A stretch of 64,000 nt of DNA from NCBI RefSeq assembly GCF_000204415.1, contig NC_015416.1:310001-374000 (forward strand), read 5' to 3'. Positions 41,052-51,600 of this stretch are shown here, piece by piece. Both the position numbers and the translations under genes were made by a program. How positions within the stretch are numbered: the first letter of the stretch is position 1; the number at the start of each line of letters is the position of its first letter. The stretch is from Methanothrix soehngenii GP6. Its GTDB lineage: Archaea; Halobacteriota; Methanosarcinia; Methanotrichales; Methanotrichaceae. Below the pieces are notes generated by a model, which saw only the letters and a list, made by a program, of their open reading frames with translations, was not told the DNA's origin and did no database searches.

Positions 41052-42575
41052 ATGTGTGGGATCGATTTATCGGGTAGAATACGATTTCTAGATACTACCT
41101 TACGTGACGGTGAACAGACTCCAGGCGTATCCTTGGGCATGGACGAGAAGCTTGCCATCGCTCAAGGGCTTGATTCTCTGGGGGTGGATGTCATTGAAGC
41201 CGGGTCGGCAATGACCTCTGAAGGAGAACGCCTGGCAATAAAGAAGATTGCAGATTCGGGCTTCAAAGCCGAGATATGCAGCTATGTTAGGGCTTTAACC
41301 GCGGACATCGATACCGCTCTTGCCTGTGATGTGGACTCAGTCCATCTGGTCGTTCCGGTGTCTGACCTTCACATCCAGATCAAGCTGAAGGCCGACCGGG
41401 AGTCGGTGGTGCGCATGGCCGTGGATGTGACGGAGTATGCCAAGGATCACGGCTTGATCGTGGAGCTGAGCGGCGAGGATGCCAGTCGCGCGGACCAGGA
41501 TTTTCTGGCAGGCCTTTACACAGCCGGAATCGAAGCGGGCGCGGACAGGCTGGCCTTTTGCGATACTGTGGGCGTGTTGGTTCCGGAGGTGGCAGCGGAC
41601 ATATTCTCCCGCCTCTCCCGGCTGGAGGCGCCCATCAGCATACACTGCCATAACGACTTTGGCATGGCCACCGCCAATACAGTTGCTGCCCTTCGCGCCG
41701 GAGCCTCTCAGGCCCATGTGACCGTAAATGGAATAGGAGAACGGGCGGGAAACGCGAGCCTGGAAGAGGTGGTGATGGCCCTGGAGTCCCTATATCAGAT
41801 CGATACTGGGATCAGATGCAAGGACATCTACCAGCTCTCAAGGACGGTCTCGCAGATGACCGGCCTTCTGGTGGCCCCAAATAAGGCTATAGTGGGCGAG
41901 AACGCCTTTACCCATGAGGCAGGAATCCATGTGCACGGTCTTCTGGCTGACACCAAGACCTATGAGCCCATGCAGCCGGAGAATGTGGGTAGAAAGAGGC
42001 GGATAGTGTTGGGCAAGCATGCCGGTCGGGCCTCAGTTGAGCTGGCTATGCGCGAGTTTGGCCTGTCTGTCACATCCCAGCAATTGAACCAGATAGTGAC
42101 AAGGGTAAAGGAGCTGGGCGACAAGGGCAAACGCGTCTCGGACGTGGATTTGCAGAGCATAGCGGATACCGTGCTCTCCATCCAGATGGAGCCGAAGGTG
42201 AAGCTGGAAGAGCTGACTGTGGTTGCCGGCAATACCGTAACCCCCACAGCGTCGGTTAAGATCCTTCTCGCCGGAAATGAGAGGCTGGAAGCGGGAGTGG
42301 GCGTAGGCCCTGTGGATGCGGCCATCAATGCCATAAGAAGGGCTATATCAGGCGTGGCTGATGTTCGCCTCGATGAGTATCATGTGGATGCTGTAACTGG
42401 CGGGACCAATGCCCTAGTAGAAGTGTGGGTGACAATGGCAATGGCAGATCGGAAGATTACAGCTCGAGGAGCTGGCGCAGATATTATCATGGCATCAGTG
42501 GAAGCGGTGATTAATGGCATCAACCGTCTGATGCGGCTGGAAGAGGAGGAGATAGCTAGATGTCGAAAGGCATAG
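41052..42575 (+). CDS. 2-isopropylmalate synthase / (R)-citramalate synthase
   Basis: 507 residues. The catalytic TIM barrel has LDTTLRDGEQTPGVSL near 14, the metal-ligand block SIHCHNDFGMATANTVAALR near 196, and GERAGNASLEEVVMALE near 226. The C-terminal LeuA regulatory domain (about 385-495) has VTGGTNALVEVWV. The enzyme condenses acetyl-CoA with either 2-ketoisovalerate (leucine) or pyruvate (citramalate, for isoleucine in many methanogens). Sequence inspection does not decide between LeuA and CimA. Its position before ilvB, ilvN and ilvC fits either. The gene overlaps ilvB by 16 bases. Confidence 0.93.
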   Translation: MCGIDLSGRIRFLDTTLRDGEQTPGVSLGMDEKLAIAQGLDSLGVDVIEAGSAMTSEGERLAIKKIADSGFKAEICSYVRALTADIDTALACDVDSVHLVVPVSDLHIQIKLKADRESVVRMAVDVTEYAKDHGLIVELSGEDASRADQDFLAGLYTAGIEAGADRLAFCDTVGVLVPEVAADIFSRLSRLEAPISIHCHNDFGMATANTVAALRAGASQAHVTVNGIGERAGNASLEEVVMALESLYQIDTGIRCKDIYQLSRTVSQMTGLLVAPNKAIVGENAFTHEAGIHVHGLLADTKTYEPMQPENVGRKRRIVLGKHAGRASVELAMREFGLSVTSQQLNQIVTRVKELGDKGKRVSDVDLQSIADTVLSIQMEPKVKLEELTVVAGNTVTPTASVKILLAGNERLEAGVGVGPVDAAINAIRRAISGVADVRLDEYHVDAVTGGTNALVEVWVTMAMADRKITARGAGADIIMASVEAVINGINRLMRLEEEEIARCRKA

Positions 42576-44359
42576 CCCGAACGGGCACAGATAAAAATCG
42601 AGATACGCCCCATAAGATGACCGGCGCCCAGGCGGTGCTGGAAAGCCTGAAAAGAGAAGGAGTGGATGTAGTATTCGGGCTTCCTGGTGGGGTACTCTTA
42701 CCTCTTTACGATGCCATATACAAATCAGACATCCGCCATATTCTGGTGCGCCATGAGCAGGGTGCAGCCCATATGGCAGACGGCTATGCCAGGGCTACGG
42801 GCAAGGTGGGAGTATGCATCGCCACCTCCGGGCCGGGAGCCACGAACCTGGTTACCGGCATCGCGAACGCCTACATGGACTCGGTGCCCATGGTGGCCAT
42901 TACCGGTCAGGTGAACACCTGGCTGATAGGAAAGGACGCCTTCCAGGAGGCGGATATTACCGGCATCACTCTGCCCATTACCAAGCATAATTATCTGATC
43001 CGCAGCGCAAAGGAGATTCCTGGGGTATTCAGGGAGGCCTTCTACATCGCCCGCACCGGTCGGCCTGGTCCAGTTCTGATCGATCTCCCCAGGGATGTGA
43101 CTGTGGATGAGCTGGTCTTCACCTGGCCGGATGTGGACCTGCCGGGATATCATCCCTCCTTCAAGGCTCATGAGATGCAGATCAAGAAGGCGGCGAAGGC
43201 TTTAATGGAGGCTGAAAGGCCGGTCATCTATGCCGGTGGCGGTGTGAGGTACGCCTCTGCTCATAAGGAGCTCTTTGAGCTGGCGAGAAAGGTCAATGCT
43301 CCGGTGACCACCACCCTCATGGGCGTGGGCTGCTTCCCCGAGGACCATCCGCTCTCTTTGGGAATGCTGGGAATGCACGGTACTAAATATGCCAACTATG
43401 CCATCCAGGAGTCGGATCTGCTAATGGCCATAGGAGCCAGGTTTGATGATCGGGTGACGGGTAAGATCTCCAGCTTCGCTCCCCATGCCAGGATCGTTCA
43501 TATCGATGTCGATCCGGCAGAGGTGGGAAAGAACGTGCGAGTGGACATACCGGTGGTGGGGGATGCGCGCAATGCCCTGCAGGGGCTGCTTAAAGAGGTC
43601 TCGCCCAAACCTAAAGGCCCCTGGCTGGAAAAGATCGATGGCTGGAAGAAGGATCATCCCATGCGCTATATTCCGGACATGAACCTGATCAAGCCTCAGT
43701 ATGTGATCGAGAAGCTCTGCGAGCTGGCCCCCGATGCCATCATCACCACAGAGGTCGGACAGAACCAGATGTGGGCAGCGCAATTCTTTGTGCATAAGGA
43801 TCCGCAGAGGTTCATATCCTCCGGCGGCCTGGGGACGATGGGGTACGGATTCCCGGCGGCCATCGGCGCCAAGATGGGCCGGCCTGAGTGCACGGTCATC
43901 GATGTCGCCGGGGACGGCAGCTTCCTGATGAACAGCCAGGAGCTGGCAACGGCAGTGGTCAACGACATCCCGGTCAAAGTGGCGGTGCTGAACAACGGCT
44001 GTCTGGGAATGGTGCGGCAGTGGCAGGAGCTGTTCTTTGAGAAGAGGTACTCGGCCACTATTCTTGGCCGGACCAGTCCGGATTTCGTTAAGCTTGCCGA
44101 GGCCTATGGAGCGGTGGGGTTGAGGGCCACAAAGCCCTCTGAGGTCGAGGATGTGATTCGCAGCGCTCTGGCAACAGATCGGCCCTGCGTGATGGATTTC
44201 ATCGTCAATCCGGCAGAGAAGGTCTCGCCTATGGTCCCGGCGGGAGCTACTTTGAGCGAGATACTGGAGCTGGAGTGGTGCGACGAGGCTCAGTGCGGTC
44301 ACCTGGAGAGGATTTATGCCGAGGAGAGGAAAGGAGTTCTGGGCGAGGAGGGCTACTAG
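42560..44359 (+). CDS. ilvB: Acetolactate synthase large subunit
   Basis: 599 residues, complete. The first domain holds FGLPGGVLLPLYDAI and VRHEQGAAHMADGYARATGK with the catalytic glutamate; the middle domain carries the FAD-site block GARFDDRVTGK near 293; the last holds the thiamine-diphosphate motif VAGDGSFLMNSQEL...LNNG near 450. It condenses two pyruvates, or pyruvate and 2-ketobutyrate, as the first common step for valine, leucine and isoleucine. The start could lie some residues later, as the first 20 are not conserved. The stop abuts the ilvN start. Confidence 0.96.
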   Translation: MSKGIARTGTDKNRDTPHKMTGAQAVLESLKREGVDVVFGLPGGVLLPLYDAIYKSDIRHILVRHEQGAAHMADGYARATGKVGVCIATSGPGATNLVTGIANAYMDSVPMVAITGQVNTWLIGKDAFQEADITGITLPITKHNYLIRSAKEIPGVFREAFYIARTGRPGPVLIDLPRDVTVDELVFTWPDVDLPGYHPSFKAHEMQIKKAAKALMEAERPVIYAGGGVRYASAHKELFELARKVNAPVTTTLMGVGCFPEDHPLSLGMLGMHGTKYANYAIQESDLLMAIGARFDDRVTGKISSFAPHARIVHIDVDPAEVGKNVRVDIPVVGDARNALQGLLKEVSPKPKGPWLEKIDGWKKDHPMRYIPDMNLIKPQYVIEKLCELAPDAIITTEVGQNQMWAAQFFVHKDPQRFISSGGLGTMGYGFPAAIGAKMGRPECTVIDVAGDGSFLMNSQELATAVVNDIPVKVAVLNNGCLGMVRQWQELFFEKRYSATILGRTSPDFVKLAEAYGAVGLRATKPSEVEDVIRSALATDRPCVMDFIVNPAEKVSPMVPAGATLSEILELEWCDEAQCGHLERIYAEERKGVLGEEGY

Positions 44360-44851
44360 ATGAAGCATATCATCGCCGTCATTGTGGAGAACAAGTCCGG
44401 GGTGCTCACCCGCATCGCCGGCCTCTTCAGCCGCCGGTCTTTTAATATCGATAGCCTCTCTGTAGGGGCTACCGACAATCCGGATTATTCCCGCATGACC
44501 ATCTCCGTTCAGGGGGACAGGGATGTCCTGGAGCAGGTGATAAAGCAGCTGTCCAAGCTGATCAATGTCATCCGGGTGAGCGAGCTGGACCCGGTCGAAT
44601 CCCTGGAAAGGGAGCTGGCCATCATCAAGGTGAGCGTGGACCGGGAGAGCAGAAGCGAGGTCATGCAGATCGTGAACATCTTCCGGGCCAAGATCATCGA
44701 TGTCTCCCAGAGGTCGATGATCATCGAGGTCACGGGAGACGAGGAGAAGGTCGAGGCCATAATTCAGCTTCTGCGCCAGTTCGGCATAAAGGAGCTGGCC
44801 CGCACCGGAAAGGTCTCGATGGTTAGAGGCACGAGGGTCATCAAGGTTTAA
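44360..44851 (+). CDS. ilvN: Acetolactate synthase small regulatory subunit
   Basis: 163 residues, the normal IlvN/IlvH size. It has an ACT domain at the N-terminus (IIAVIVENKSGVLTRIAGLF, then RRSFNIDSLSVG) and the family C-terminal domain (RESRSEVMQIVNIFRAKIID). It stimulates the large subunit and mediates feedback inhibition by branched-chain amino acids. It follows ilvB directly with no gap and shares its transcript. Confidence 0.95.
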   Translation: MKHIIAVIVENKSGVLTRIAGLFSRRSFNIDSLSVGATDNPDYSRMTISVQGDRDVLEQVIKQLSKLINVIRVSELDPVESLERELAIIKVSVDRESRSEVMQIVNIFRAKIIDVSQRSMIIEVTGDEEKVEAIIQLLRQFGIKELARTGKVSMVRGTRVIKV

Positions 44852-44875
44852 TTTTTAATTTAGGAGGAATAAAAT

Positions 44876-45871
44876 TTGGTGAAGATATACCATGATCAGG
44901 ATGCAGACTTGAAGGCATTGTCGGACAAGACCATCGCCATAGTGGGATGGGGAAATCAGGGGCACGCCCAGGGAGAGAACCTGAAGGACTCCGGCCTGAA
45001 CGTGATAGCGGCCGATATTCCCGGATCCCGGGCCTGGAAGAGGGCGGAGGCGGACGGAGTGAAGGCCATGAGCGTTGCCGATGCGGCACGAGCGGCTGAC
45101 TACATTCAGATCCTCCTGCCGGATGAGTATCAGGGCAAGATCTACCGGGACGAGATCGCTCCAAACCTTGAGGAGGGCAACGTCCTTGGATTCAGCCACG
45201 GCTTTAATATCCGCTACTTCCAGATCGTTCCGCCTGAGAACGTTGATGTGGTCATGGTAGCTCCCAAGGGTCCTGGCGACCTGGTGCGCCGGACCTACCA
45301 GGAGGGCAAGGGGGTTCCGTGCCTGGTGGCAGTGGAGCAGGACCACTCCGGCGAGGCCAAAAGGAAGGCTCTAGCCTATGCCAAGGGCATTGGCGGCACC
45401 CGGGCTGGGGTAATCGAGACCACCTTCACTGAGGAGACGGAGACCGATCTCTTCGGGGAGCAGGTGGACCTGTGCGGCGGGGTGACGGAGATGATCAAGG
45501 CGGCCTTCGAGACCCTGGTGGATGCAGGATACCAGCCTGAGATCGCCTATTTCGAGGCCTGTCACGAGCTGAAGCTGATTGTGGATCTGATCTACGAGGG
45601 CGGATTCATGCGCATGTGGAACAATGTATCCAACACCGCTGAATACGGGGGCATGACCCGGGGCCACAGGATAATCAATGAGCAGTCTCGTGAGGAGATG
45701 CTGGACATCTTGGCGGAGATCCAGTCAGGCGAGTTCGCCCGAGAGTGGATCCTGGAGAGCCAGGCCGGCCTTCCGGTGAAAAAGTCCCTGGAAAAGATGG
45801 AGTCCGAGCACCCCATCGAAGAGGTTGGTGCCCAGCTGCGGGCCATGATGCCCTGGCTGGAGAAGAAATAG
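44876..45871 (+). CDS. ilvC: Ketol-acid reductoisomerase
   Basis: 331 residues, a class I enzyme. The cofactor-binding block is [20 protein letters not shown] near 24-43; [17 protein letters not shown] near 78; [13 protein letters not shown] near 101; and the helical domain has metal-ligand blocks [14 protein letters not shown] near 182 and [19 protein letters not shown] near 220. It converts acetolactate to dihydroxyisovalerate with NADPH and Mg2+. AGGAGG lies about eight bases before TTG 44876; GTG at 44879 is an equal start choice. It ends the operon. Confidence 0.96.
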   Translation: MVKIYHDQDADLKALSDKTIAIVGWGNQGHAQGENLKDSGLNVIAADIPGSRAWKRAEADGVKAMSVADAARAADYIQILLPDEYQGKIYRDEIAPNLEEGNVLGFSHGFNIRYFQIVPPENVDVVMVAPKGPGDLVRRTYQEGKGVPCLVAVEQDHSGEAKRKALAYAKGIGGTRAGVIETTFTEETETDLFGEQVDLCGGVTEMIKAAFETLVDAGYQPEIAYFEACHELKLIVDLIYEGGFMRMWNNVSNTAEYGGMTRGHRIINEQSREEMLDILAEIQSGEFAREWILESQAGLPVKKSLEKMESEHPIEEVGAQLRAMMPWLEKK

Positions 45872-46142
45872 GTGCAAGAGCAGAAGTAAGCTTTATATCA
45901 TGGCAGGTTGTAGCATGTTGCGGACGGGCGCGGGTGCCCCGTGCTCGGACGCAGCGCCATGATCTATGGCCTCGAGATAAACGATTATCAAAAAAGCCAA
46001 AAGAACTACATCACAGGAGGGAGGAGCAGTTTCAGAAGCGCGGCCACCTGGCCGCGTTTCGGAAGCTGTATTTTATTCATTTCAGCAGCAATTTCATAAA
46101 TTCAAATGGGATTGCCTCTGGATGGGCTGCATTGCCTATACA
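45872..46142. other. Intergenic region with a GC-rich hairpin
   Basis: 271 bases after ilvC without a convincing gene. CGCGGCC-ACCT-GGCCGCG at 46039-46056 is a perfect 7-base stem with a 4-base loop, followed by TTTC. It may end or protect the ilv transcript. Frames that cross the region are complements or continuations of neighbours. Confidence 0.5.
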
Positions 46143-46612
46143 TCATACAACCAGTTCCTCCACCGCTTCCTGCCTTTTGCTCCATAAAATCGGATAGACC
46201 TCGTAGCTGTTGAGAGCGTCCATGACCGAAGAGGAGACCAGCCTTTCCGAATCATTGGGCAGGGCATAAGCTCTGGAGTCAGAGGCCCGCACCTCTCTGG
46301 TATCGATCCAGGCAAAAGCCGTCGCCCCTGCCTCATCCCTGCTCGGGCGGTTTATCGCCTGGAGAATCCTTTCCGGTCGCTTCTTTGACTTGGGGATCAC
46401 AAAGTCGAATAGGTGGTCGTAGCCGCTTTTGCCCGTAAATTTCACATTTGGAGTATAACGGATCCCATTTTCATCCAGCCAGGCAACGACATCCTCTAGA
46501 AATAGGCTCGATACCATTGGCGAAGCCAGATAAAATAGATCATTTACCGCCAGCATGGCTTGAACAAGGTTATGCTTGCGCAGAGGGAAGTCGTCTTTGG
46601 ATGCTCTGACCA
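46143..46612 (-). pseudogene. 5'-truncated DUF1828/DUF1829 gene
   Basis: The longest frame from an ATG (46556) gives 137 residues beginning [11 protein letters not shown], then [20 protein letters not shown], which is the C-terminal DUF1829 part of a protein normally about 250 residues long. Upstream codons stay in frame back to about 46612 and read [17 protein letters not shown], still family-like, then hit a stop. The DUF1828 half and the true start are gone. Family members are often found in mobile or defence-linked regions. The remaining protein might still be made, but I treat it as a remnant. Confidence 0.7.
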
Positions 46613-46788
46613 GTTAAAGATCAGGCTACTGCGATAACGGTTATAACCACTAAATTGATCTATGAGGAGTACGGCCGTGAAGTTGAAAGATCATTTGAAT
46701 CAGGATGATAAATCTCGATTCAAAAGGAAATGCGCAGGTCAGGGGACGGCCTGACTGCAGTTGGTTTATCTTAAATTGGGATTGGCTG

Positions 46789-47673
46789 CTATAAAAGCCA
46801 ATCGACTTCAGAATCTCCTGTCTCATACCGTTCAGAATCCATATCCATAGCCTGGTAGAATGCCGCTTCCGCCTCCTGATATCTGCCTAAAACGGTTAGC
46901 GCCTCAGCCTTTATGCTCAGTGCATCGAGGTTATCGGGCTGTATTGAAAGCGCCCGGTCCAGAGCAAAAAGCGCCTCCTCTGTCCGTCCCATTTCCAGCA
47001 GGAGGATGCCCCTGTCCAGCCAGGCCTGCCCGTAGCCAGGATCTATCTCAACTGCTTTATCTGAGGCCTTCAGGGCTTCATCATGATCTTTTAGACCAGA
47101 ATATGCGAGAGCTCTTCCCCGCCAGGCCTCGGCATCATCCGGATCCAGATCCAGAGCCCTCTGGAACGCCTGCAGCGACTGATCGTATATGCCATCCAAT
47201 TCAGTAGTATTGCTCCCTACGGTGCCGTTTTCTGCTTCACTGCTTTCTGCTATGCTTTTCTCTGCTATGTTGATAAGGGAGAAGCCCTTGATCTTCCAGG
47301 CCTTGAGATTCTCTGGGTAGCTCTTTATAGTACTGTCCAGAGTGCTTATGGCCTCATCAAACCTCCCCAGCTTAACAAGAAGGAGGATCTTCTTATTTGT
47401 GGCATTTAAAGTGGCATTAATGTCGCCAGGCCTTGTGGCTATCGCCTGGTCGTAGATCTGGAGGGCCTTCTCAAAGCTCTCGTTGGCCTGAGAGAATGAG
47501 CCCTTCCACATCTGCTTGTATCCCTCTTTGATCCAATGATCTGCATCTTCTTCCATAGTACTGGCCGATGCAGATATGCACAGACAGGCAAATGCTGCCA
47601 GGAGAAGGATAATACCAGTGCAACTGCGCACTCTGTGCTCATCCTCCAATTGCTTAGACCTCGTAAGTCTCAT
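46789..47673 (-). CDS. Secreted or membrane-anchored TPR protein
   Basis: About 294 residues from the ATG at 47673 (the open frame reaches 47763, but those residues precede the signal and lack a good start context). The signal/anchor is GIILLLAAFACLCISASAS. Then come about six tetratricopeptide repeats, e.g. GSFSQANESFEKALQIYDQA, FQRALDLDPDDAEAWRGRAL, and LDRALSIQPDNLDALSIKAE. TPR repeats mediate protein-protein contacts, here outside the membrane. Single gene; partner unknown. Confidence 0.82.
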   Translation of the reverse strand: MRLTRSKQLEDEHRVRSCTGIILLLAAFACLCISASASTMEEDADHWIKEGYKQMWKGSFSQANESFEKALQIYDQAIATRPGDINATLNATNKKILLLVKLGRFDEAISTLDSTIKSYPENLKAWKIKGFSLINIAEKSIAESSEAENGTVGSNTTELDGIYDQSLQAFQRALDLDPDDAEAWRGRALAYSGLKDHDEALKASDKAVEIDPGYGQAWLDRGILLLEMGRTEEALFALDRALSIQPDNLDALSIKAEALTVLGRYQEAEAAFYQAMDMDSERYETGDSEVDWLL

Positions 47674-47944
47674 TTCCTCATCCTCATGCATTGGGATTAT
47701 ATCAGATCGAATTTGGCGAAGGGCGGATGATACAATCGGGAATGGCTTCCCTGTCACCGCCACCTTTGTCGTATTCGTTAACGCTATTTGACGTAGTCGG
47801 TGTATCTCATTAACTTTGCGCTGGCCAGGGGTTCGTCATCTAGGAAAAGAGAGCATCCCGTAGCCGAACACGGCAAAATACAGCAGCACAGAATGCAGTC
47901 CAATAGAAAAGTCTATAAATGTTTGGTTTATTATATTTCATCCT

Positions 47945-48499
47945 ATGCTCAACATTCTGCAGCTATCTGAGAGCCAGATCTACGTAGAGAGCGAGCGCTG
48001 GCAGTGCAGCTTCGGCCATGGAAGGCCCGTCAAGCTTGGCCTGGTACTGGAGGCTGTAGACCTTGATGAAGAGGATGATAACGGCTTTTCAATCGTCATC
48101 GATGCCAGCCTGCTGCCCCAGCTGGAGTGCCTGGACGGGGAGATATTGGAGGAGGCGAGGGCCGAGGGCCTGGAGGCGAAAGAGGAGCAGATACTCTATG
48201 CCTACGAGTCTTATGGTGGAGTGCCGGTGAACATAGATGCTGTCCAGCCTCCCAAGGCCTCATGCGGATTCTCCAGCTTCGTGGCGGACAGCACGATCAG
48301 GAGCACGGAGATAGCCGGCACGGGCGAGTCGATGGAGACCCGCCATTTTCAGAATGTGGATGAGGCTATGTCCTTTGCTCGCGACTTCTATGCGGTTTAT
48401 GCTCCTGTCATCTTTGGATTCATCGATATGGTGCTCGACCATCCCCTCCGATCGGGAGGCACGGGCTGGGACAGAATCAGCCGGATGGCGAGAAGATAG
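47945..48499 (+). CDS. Hypothetical protein
   Basis: 184 residues, acidic, no signal peptide or membrane segment. Recognisable only as an alpha/beta protein: GRPVKLGLVLEAVDLDEEDD near 25, a helix after VVEAMSFARDFYAVYAPVIF-like segment near 140. A TATA-like TCTATAAATG lies about 30 bases before the ATG, with a further A+T-rich stretch right before the start, so transcription may be leaderless. I do not recognise a family. It converges with the large NTPase gene. Confidence 0.65.
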   Translation: MLNILQLSESQIYVESERWQCSFGHGRPVKLGLVLEAVDLDEEDDNGFSIVIDASLLPQLECLDGEILEEARAEGLEAKEEQILYAYESYGGVPVNIDAVQPPKASCGFSSFVADSTIRSTEIAGTGESMETRHFQNVDEAMSFARDFYAVYAPVIFGFIDMVLDHPLRSGGTGWDRISRMARR

Positions 48500-48601
48500 G
48501 GAGCGGAAAACAGAGGATGATTTTGCTATCATGGAGGCTAATGCCGTAAGGCATATTATAAGAGATAGCAGAAATAAACAATGTTTTCCTATATCATGTA
48601 G

Positions 48602-51600
48602 CTACCTTAGGGATGTATTTATAACAAATATTTTCATATTAATATCATTTTGAGATAACTTGGCCGCTTGTGCATTAAGCAGTTTCATCAATTCATCAAT
48701 ATTTAACTTTGAAGCTTTCTTCCTATAATCTTTGTTATCCCATTGATCGCAATTGAACCAACCCACGAGATAAAGACCATTGTTACAATCGCTATCTTTT
48801 AAGTATCTATCAGCAAGTTGAGTATCCATAGCCATATCCAGCTCTGGATTCCAGCAACCTTTTACTTCAATAACAGCTTTGATTGCATCATACTTCTCGC
48901 GACCCTGTCCGGGAATTATAGCATCTACATGAATATCAGTTCGCTCCCCTGGTGTTGAGCCTACACCTCGGCGGATTTCGACTTCACGATTAACTATAAT
49001 ACTTCTTTGATTAAGATCTATTTCAAAGTGACTTTTTACGTAATCAGACAGCCTATTTTCATCCCTTGGCCTATATGTCTTAGATTCCCATGAATAGTCC
49101 CATAAATCAATTGCACGTGATGTATGTCCTTGAAGTTTCGATTCTAAACGCCCAAGTGATTCTATTAATACATCTAGAAGCTGGTCTCCGTTTTGAACTA
49201 AATGCGCTTGTTGGCTATGCCCCAAAGCAATAATGTCAGATGGATTCAACTCCCTCCATGTTTTTTGCCGAAATATGATCTGTGCCTCATATAAAGTCCA
49301 TTTTAACCAATCCAGTTCAGGTAATTCCTTGGCAATCCGTTTGATAGCATCGCATGCTTCTTGAGTGCCTTTCTGTTTCAATCGATTTAATATTGAATCT
49401 CTAAAACTTGCGATATCATCCCTTGGTCCAGGAGTAAAAACCATATCATGAGTTATATCTTCCTTATGAGGATAACTACATGCGAGCCATATAAATAAAT
49501 CTGCTAACTGATCTTCCCTTAGGCTTAACTTCATGGTTTTTTGTATACCATAATAATTATGCGATGCTGAAACGATAACTTCTTTGCCGAACTCTGAATC
49601 ATGTTGAATAGCAGGCCACACTGAGCTCCAACCAGCATCTTCTGCATGGTTGATTAGAACACTGGCAGCAATAACTGCTTTGTGTCGCCAATCTCCTTTC
49701 AGCGAATCGTATGAGGAGATAAGAGATTCGGCAAAATCCTTAGCCTCTTTAACGTTATGATCAAGAAGTTCGGCAAGCAATTTGCCCATGAATGCAGGCT
49801 TCAATTCTTCTTCCATTGCCTTTTTTAACATGCTAGCTGAAAGTTGATCATCCCAGCAATCTTCAATTCGAGAAGTTATAAAAATATTTCCAAATTTTTG
49901 GTTTTCATCATCAATAAGGGACATTAACGTTTGGATGATCTCTTTTTTAGCATGTTGATATGCAGTCTTGACTAATTTCTGCTGAATAATTTCGTTTTTC
50001 TCGTTTCCACTGAAGCCTACAGGTAGTGGAAAAGCTATGATAATTGGCGCCCAATTCTTCCATATCCCATGTGGGATACTTGAGATTTCATAGGGTGCTT
50101 CCTGGTATAATAACTGTAAGGCCCTATATCCTGCAAGTGCTGGATGATGATAAACGTCCTGACCTAGCCACTTAGAGGTTTCTGCATTATGCTCTAATAT
50201 ATACTTCTTTGCCGCATTTATTATTCTGGCTTTAGTTTTAGCATCGGCTGACTTCCATCCCGGAAGAATGGTTAAATCTGGTTCGTGGAAGTCTCCATAA
50301 CAAACACTATCTGGTTCAAGGGAAAGTTGTAGATTTAGGTCCCACCAAGCATTGTGATCGCCAGATTCAAATTTATCCAAAAGTGTTGCAATACGTTTAA
50401 TGGGAGGGGGTTCTAATAAATGTTTTTCATCTTTTTTAGCTTGATATTTTTGTTGTCTTTGATATATTTCTCTTAATTTATCTGCTTCGGCAGATTTTAA
50501 ACCAATTGGTCTTGTATACTCTTTAAATTCCTCAGATAACTCGATACCGGACTCTTGGGCTAAAAGAATAGATTCTATCTGCATGGCATCATTTATATTA
50601 AATATATATCTGACTGCCCTTGCCCAGCGTTTTTTCATTTCAGGGCACTCAGATGGTGTAATGTGATTAATGGCCCAATCAAAATCTTTATCTAAAATTA
50701 GTGGTGGATTTGAACAAGCCATATCGCCAATAGAATCAACATCAGAAAATAAAGGCAGCATCATCTCAAAAAGATGTCTACGTTTTTCGTCATCTTTGCT
50801 AATAGCATCTTCGAACTCTGAGTTTCTTTTATAGCTTAGATAGAATCCATTTTCTTCATTTAGCCGGGAAAGTAGGATTATCGCGAAATCGCTAAGTATT
50901 ACTGGGTCATCCAAGCAATCCCATGCTTTCAACATTATATTATCTACTAGATCGGTAAAACAATCTATGTGACCAAATTTCTTTTTCCGGCTCTTAATCC
51001 AATTTAATGCGGTAGGTAAATCTGATTGTTTGAGATTTTTTGCAAGCTCATACTTGATAAAAATCCAATAATTTCCCAGCCAAGATGGTTTTTTAAGAGG
51101 CGTAAGAAGCGAAAATAATTCTTCTGCACTAATGTTGTCAGGCCACAATCCTCGAAGACCAATACCCTTCAATTCGTCTTCGGTATCGTCCCCGGCGTCT
51201 CCTGTGGCTAATGGCCTTAGTTTAGCTTTTGTCTCATTATCTCCAACAACGCATAATGCATGAGCGGCTATTGCTCTGATATGCATCAATTGTGTCTGAT
51301 CAAGGGCTATATTTGCTAATGCGTCTTGAAGCGGTTGTAACCTGCAGGCTTCTGCTATAGAGATGGCAACTCGTCTAACGATTTCCCCCTTGGTTTTATT
51401 GCTGATATAGGGTTTAAGCTGTTCCTCAAGATTGGAGTGGGATAGCTTTCCATACATTCTTCGAATATCCCAATCTAAATCTAACAAAGTCTCTTCTTCA
51501 TATTTTCTGAGCAATGAATTAACCAAAGAAGCCCGATCGGATTCCTTCATTATCTCTAATTCACTTCGGAGCAATATCTCTGGATCAACATCCATAATTC

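Noticed and set aside
43421-44368. 315-codon minus-strand frame opposite ilvB
   Set aside because: Complement of a highly conserved gene; composition rich in His, Leu and Arg as expected of a shadow.
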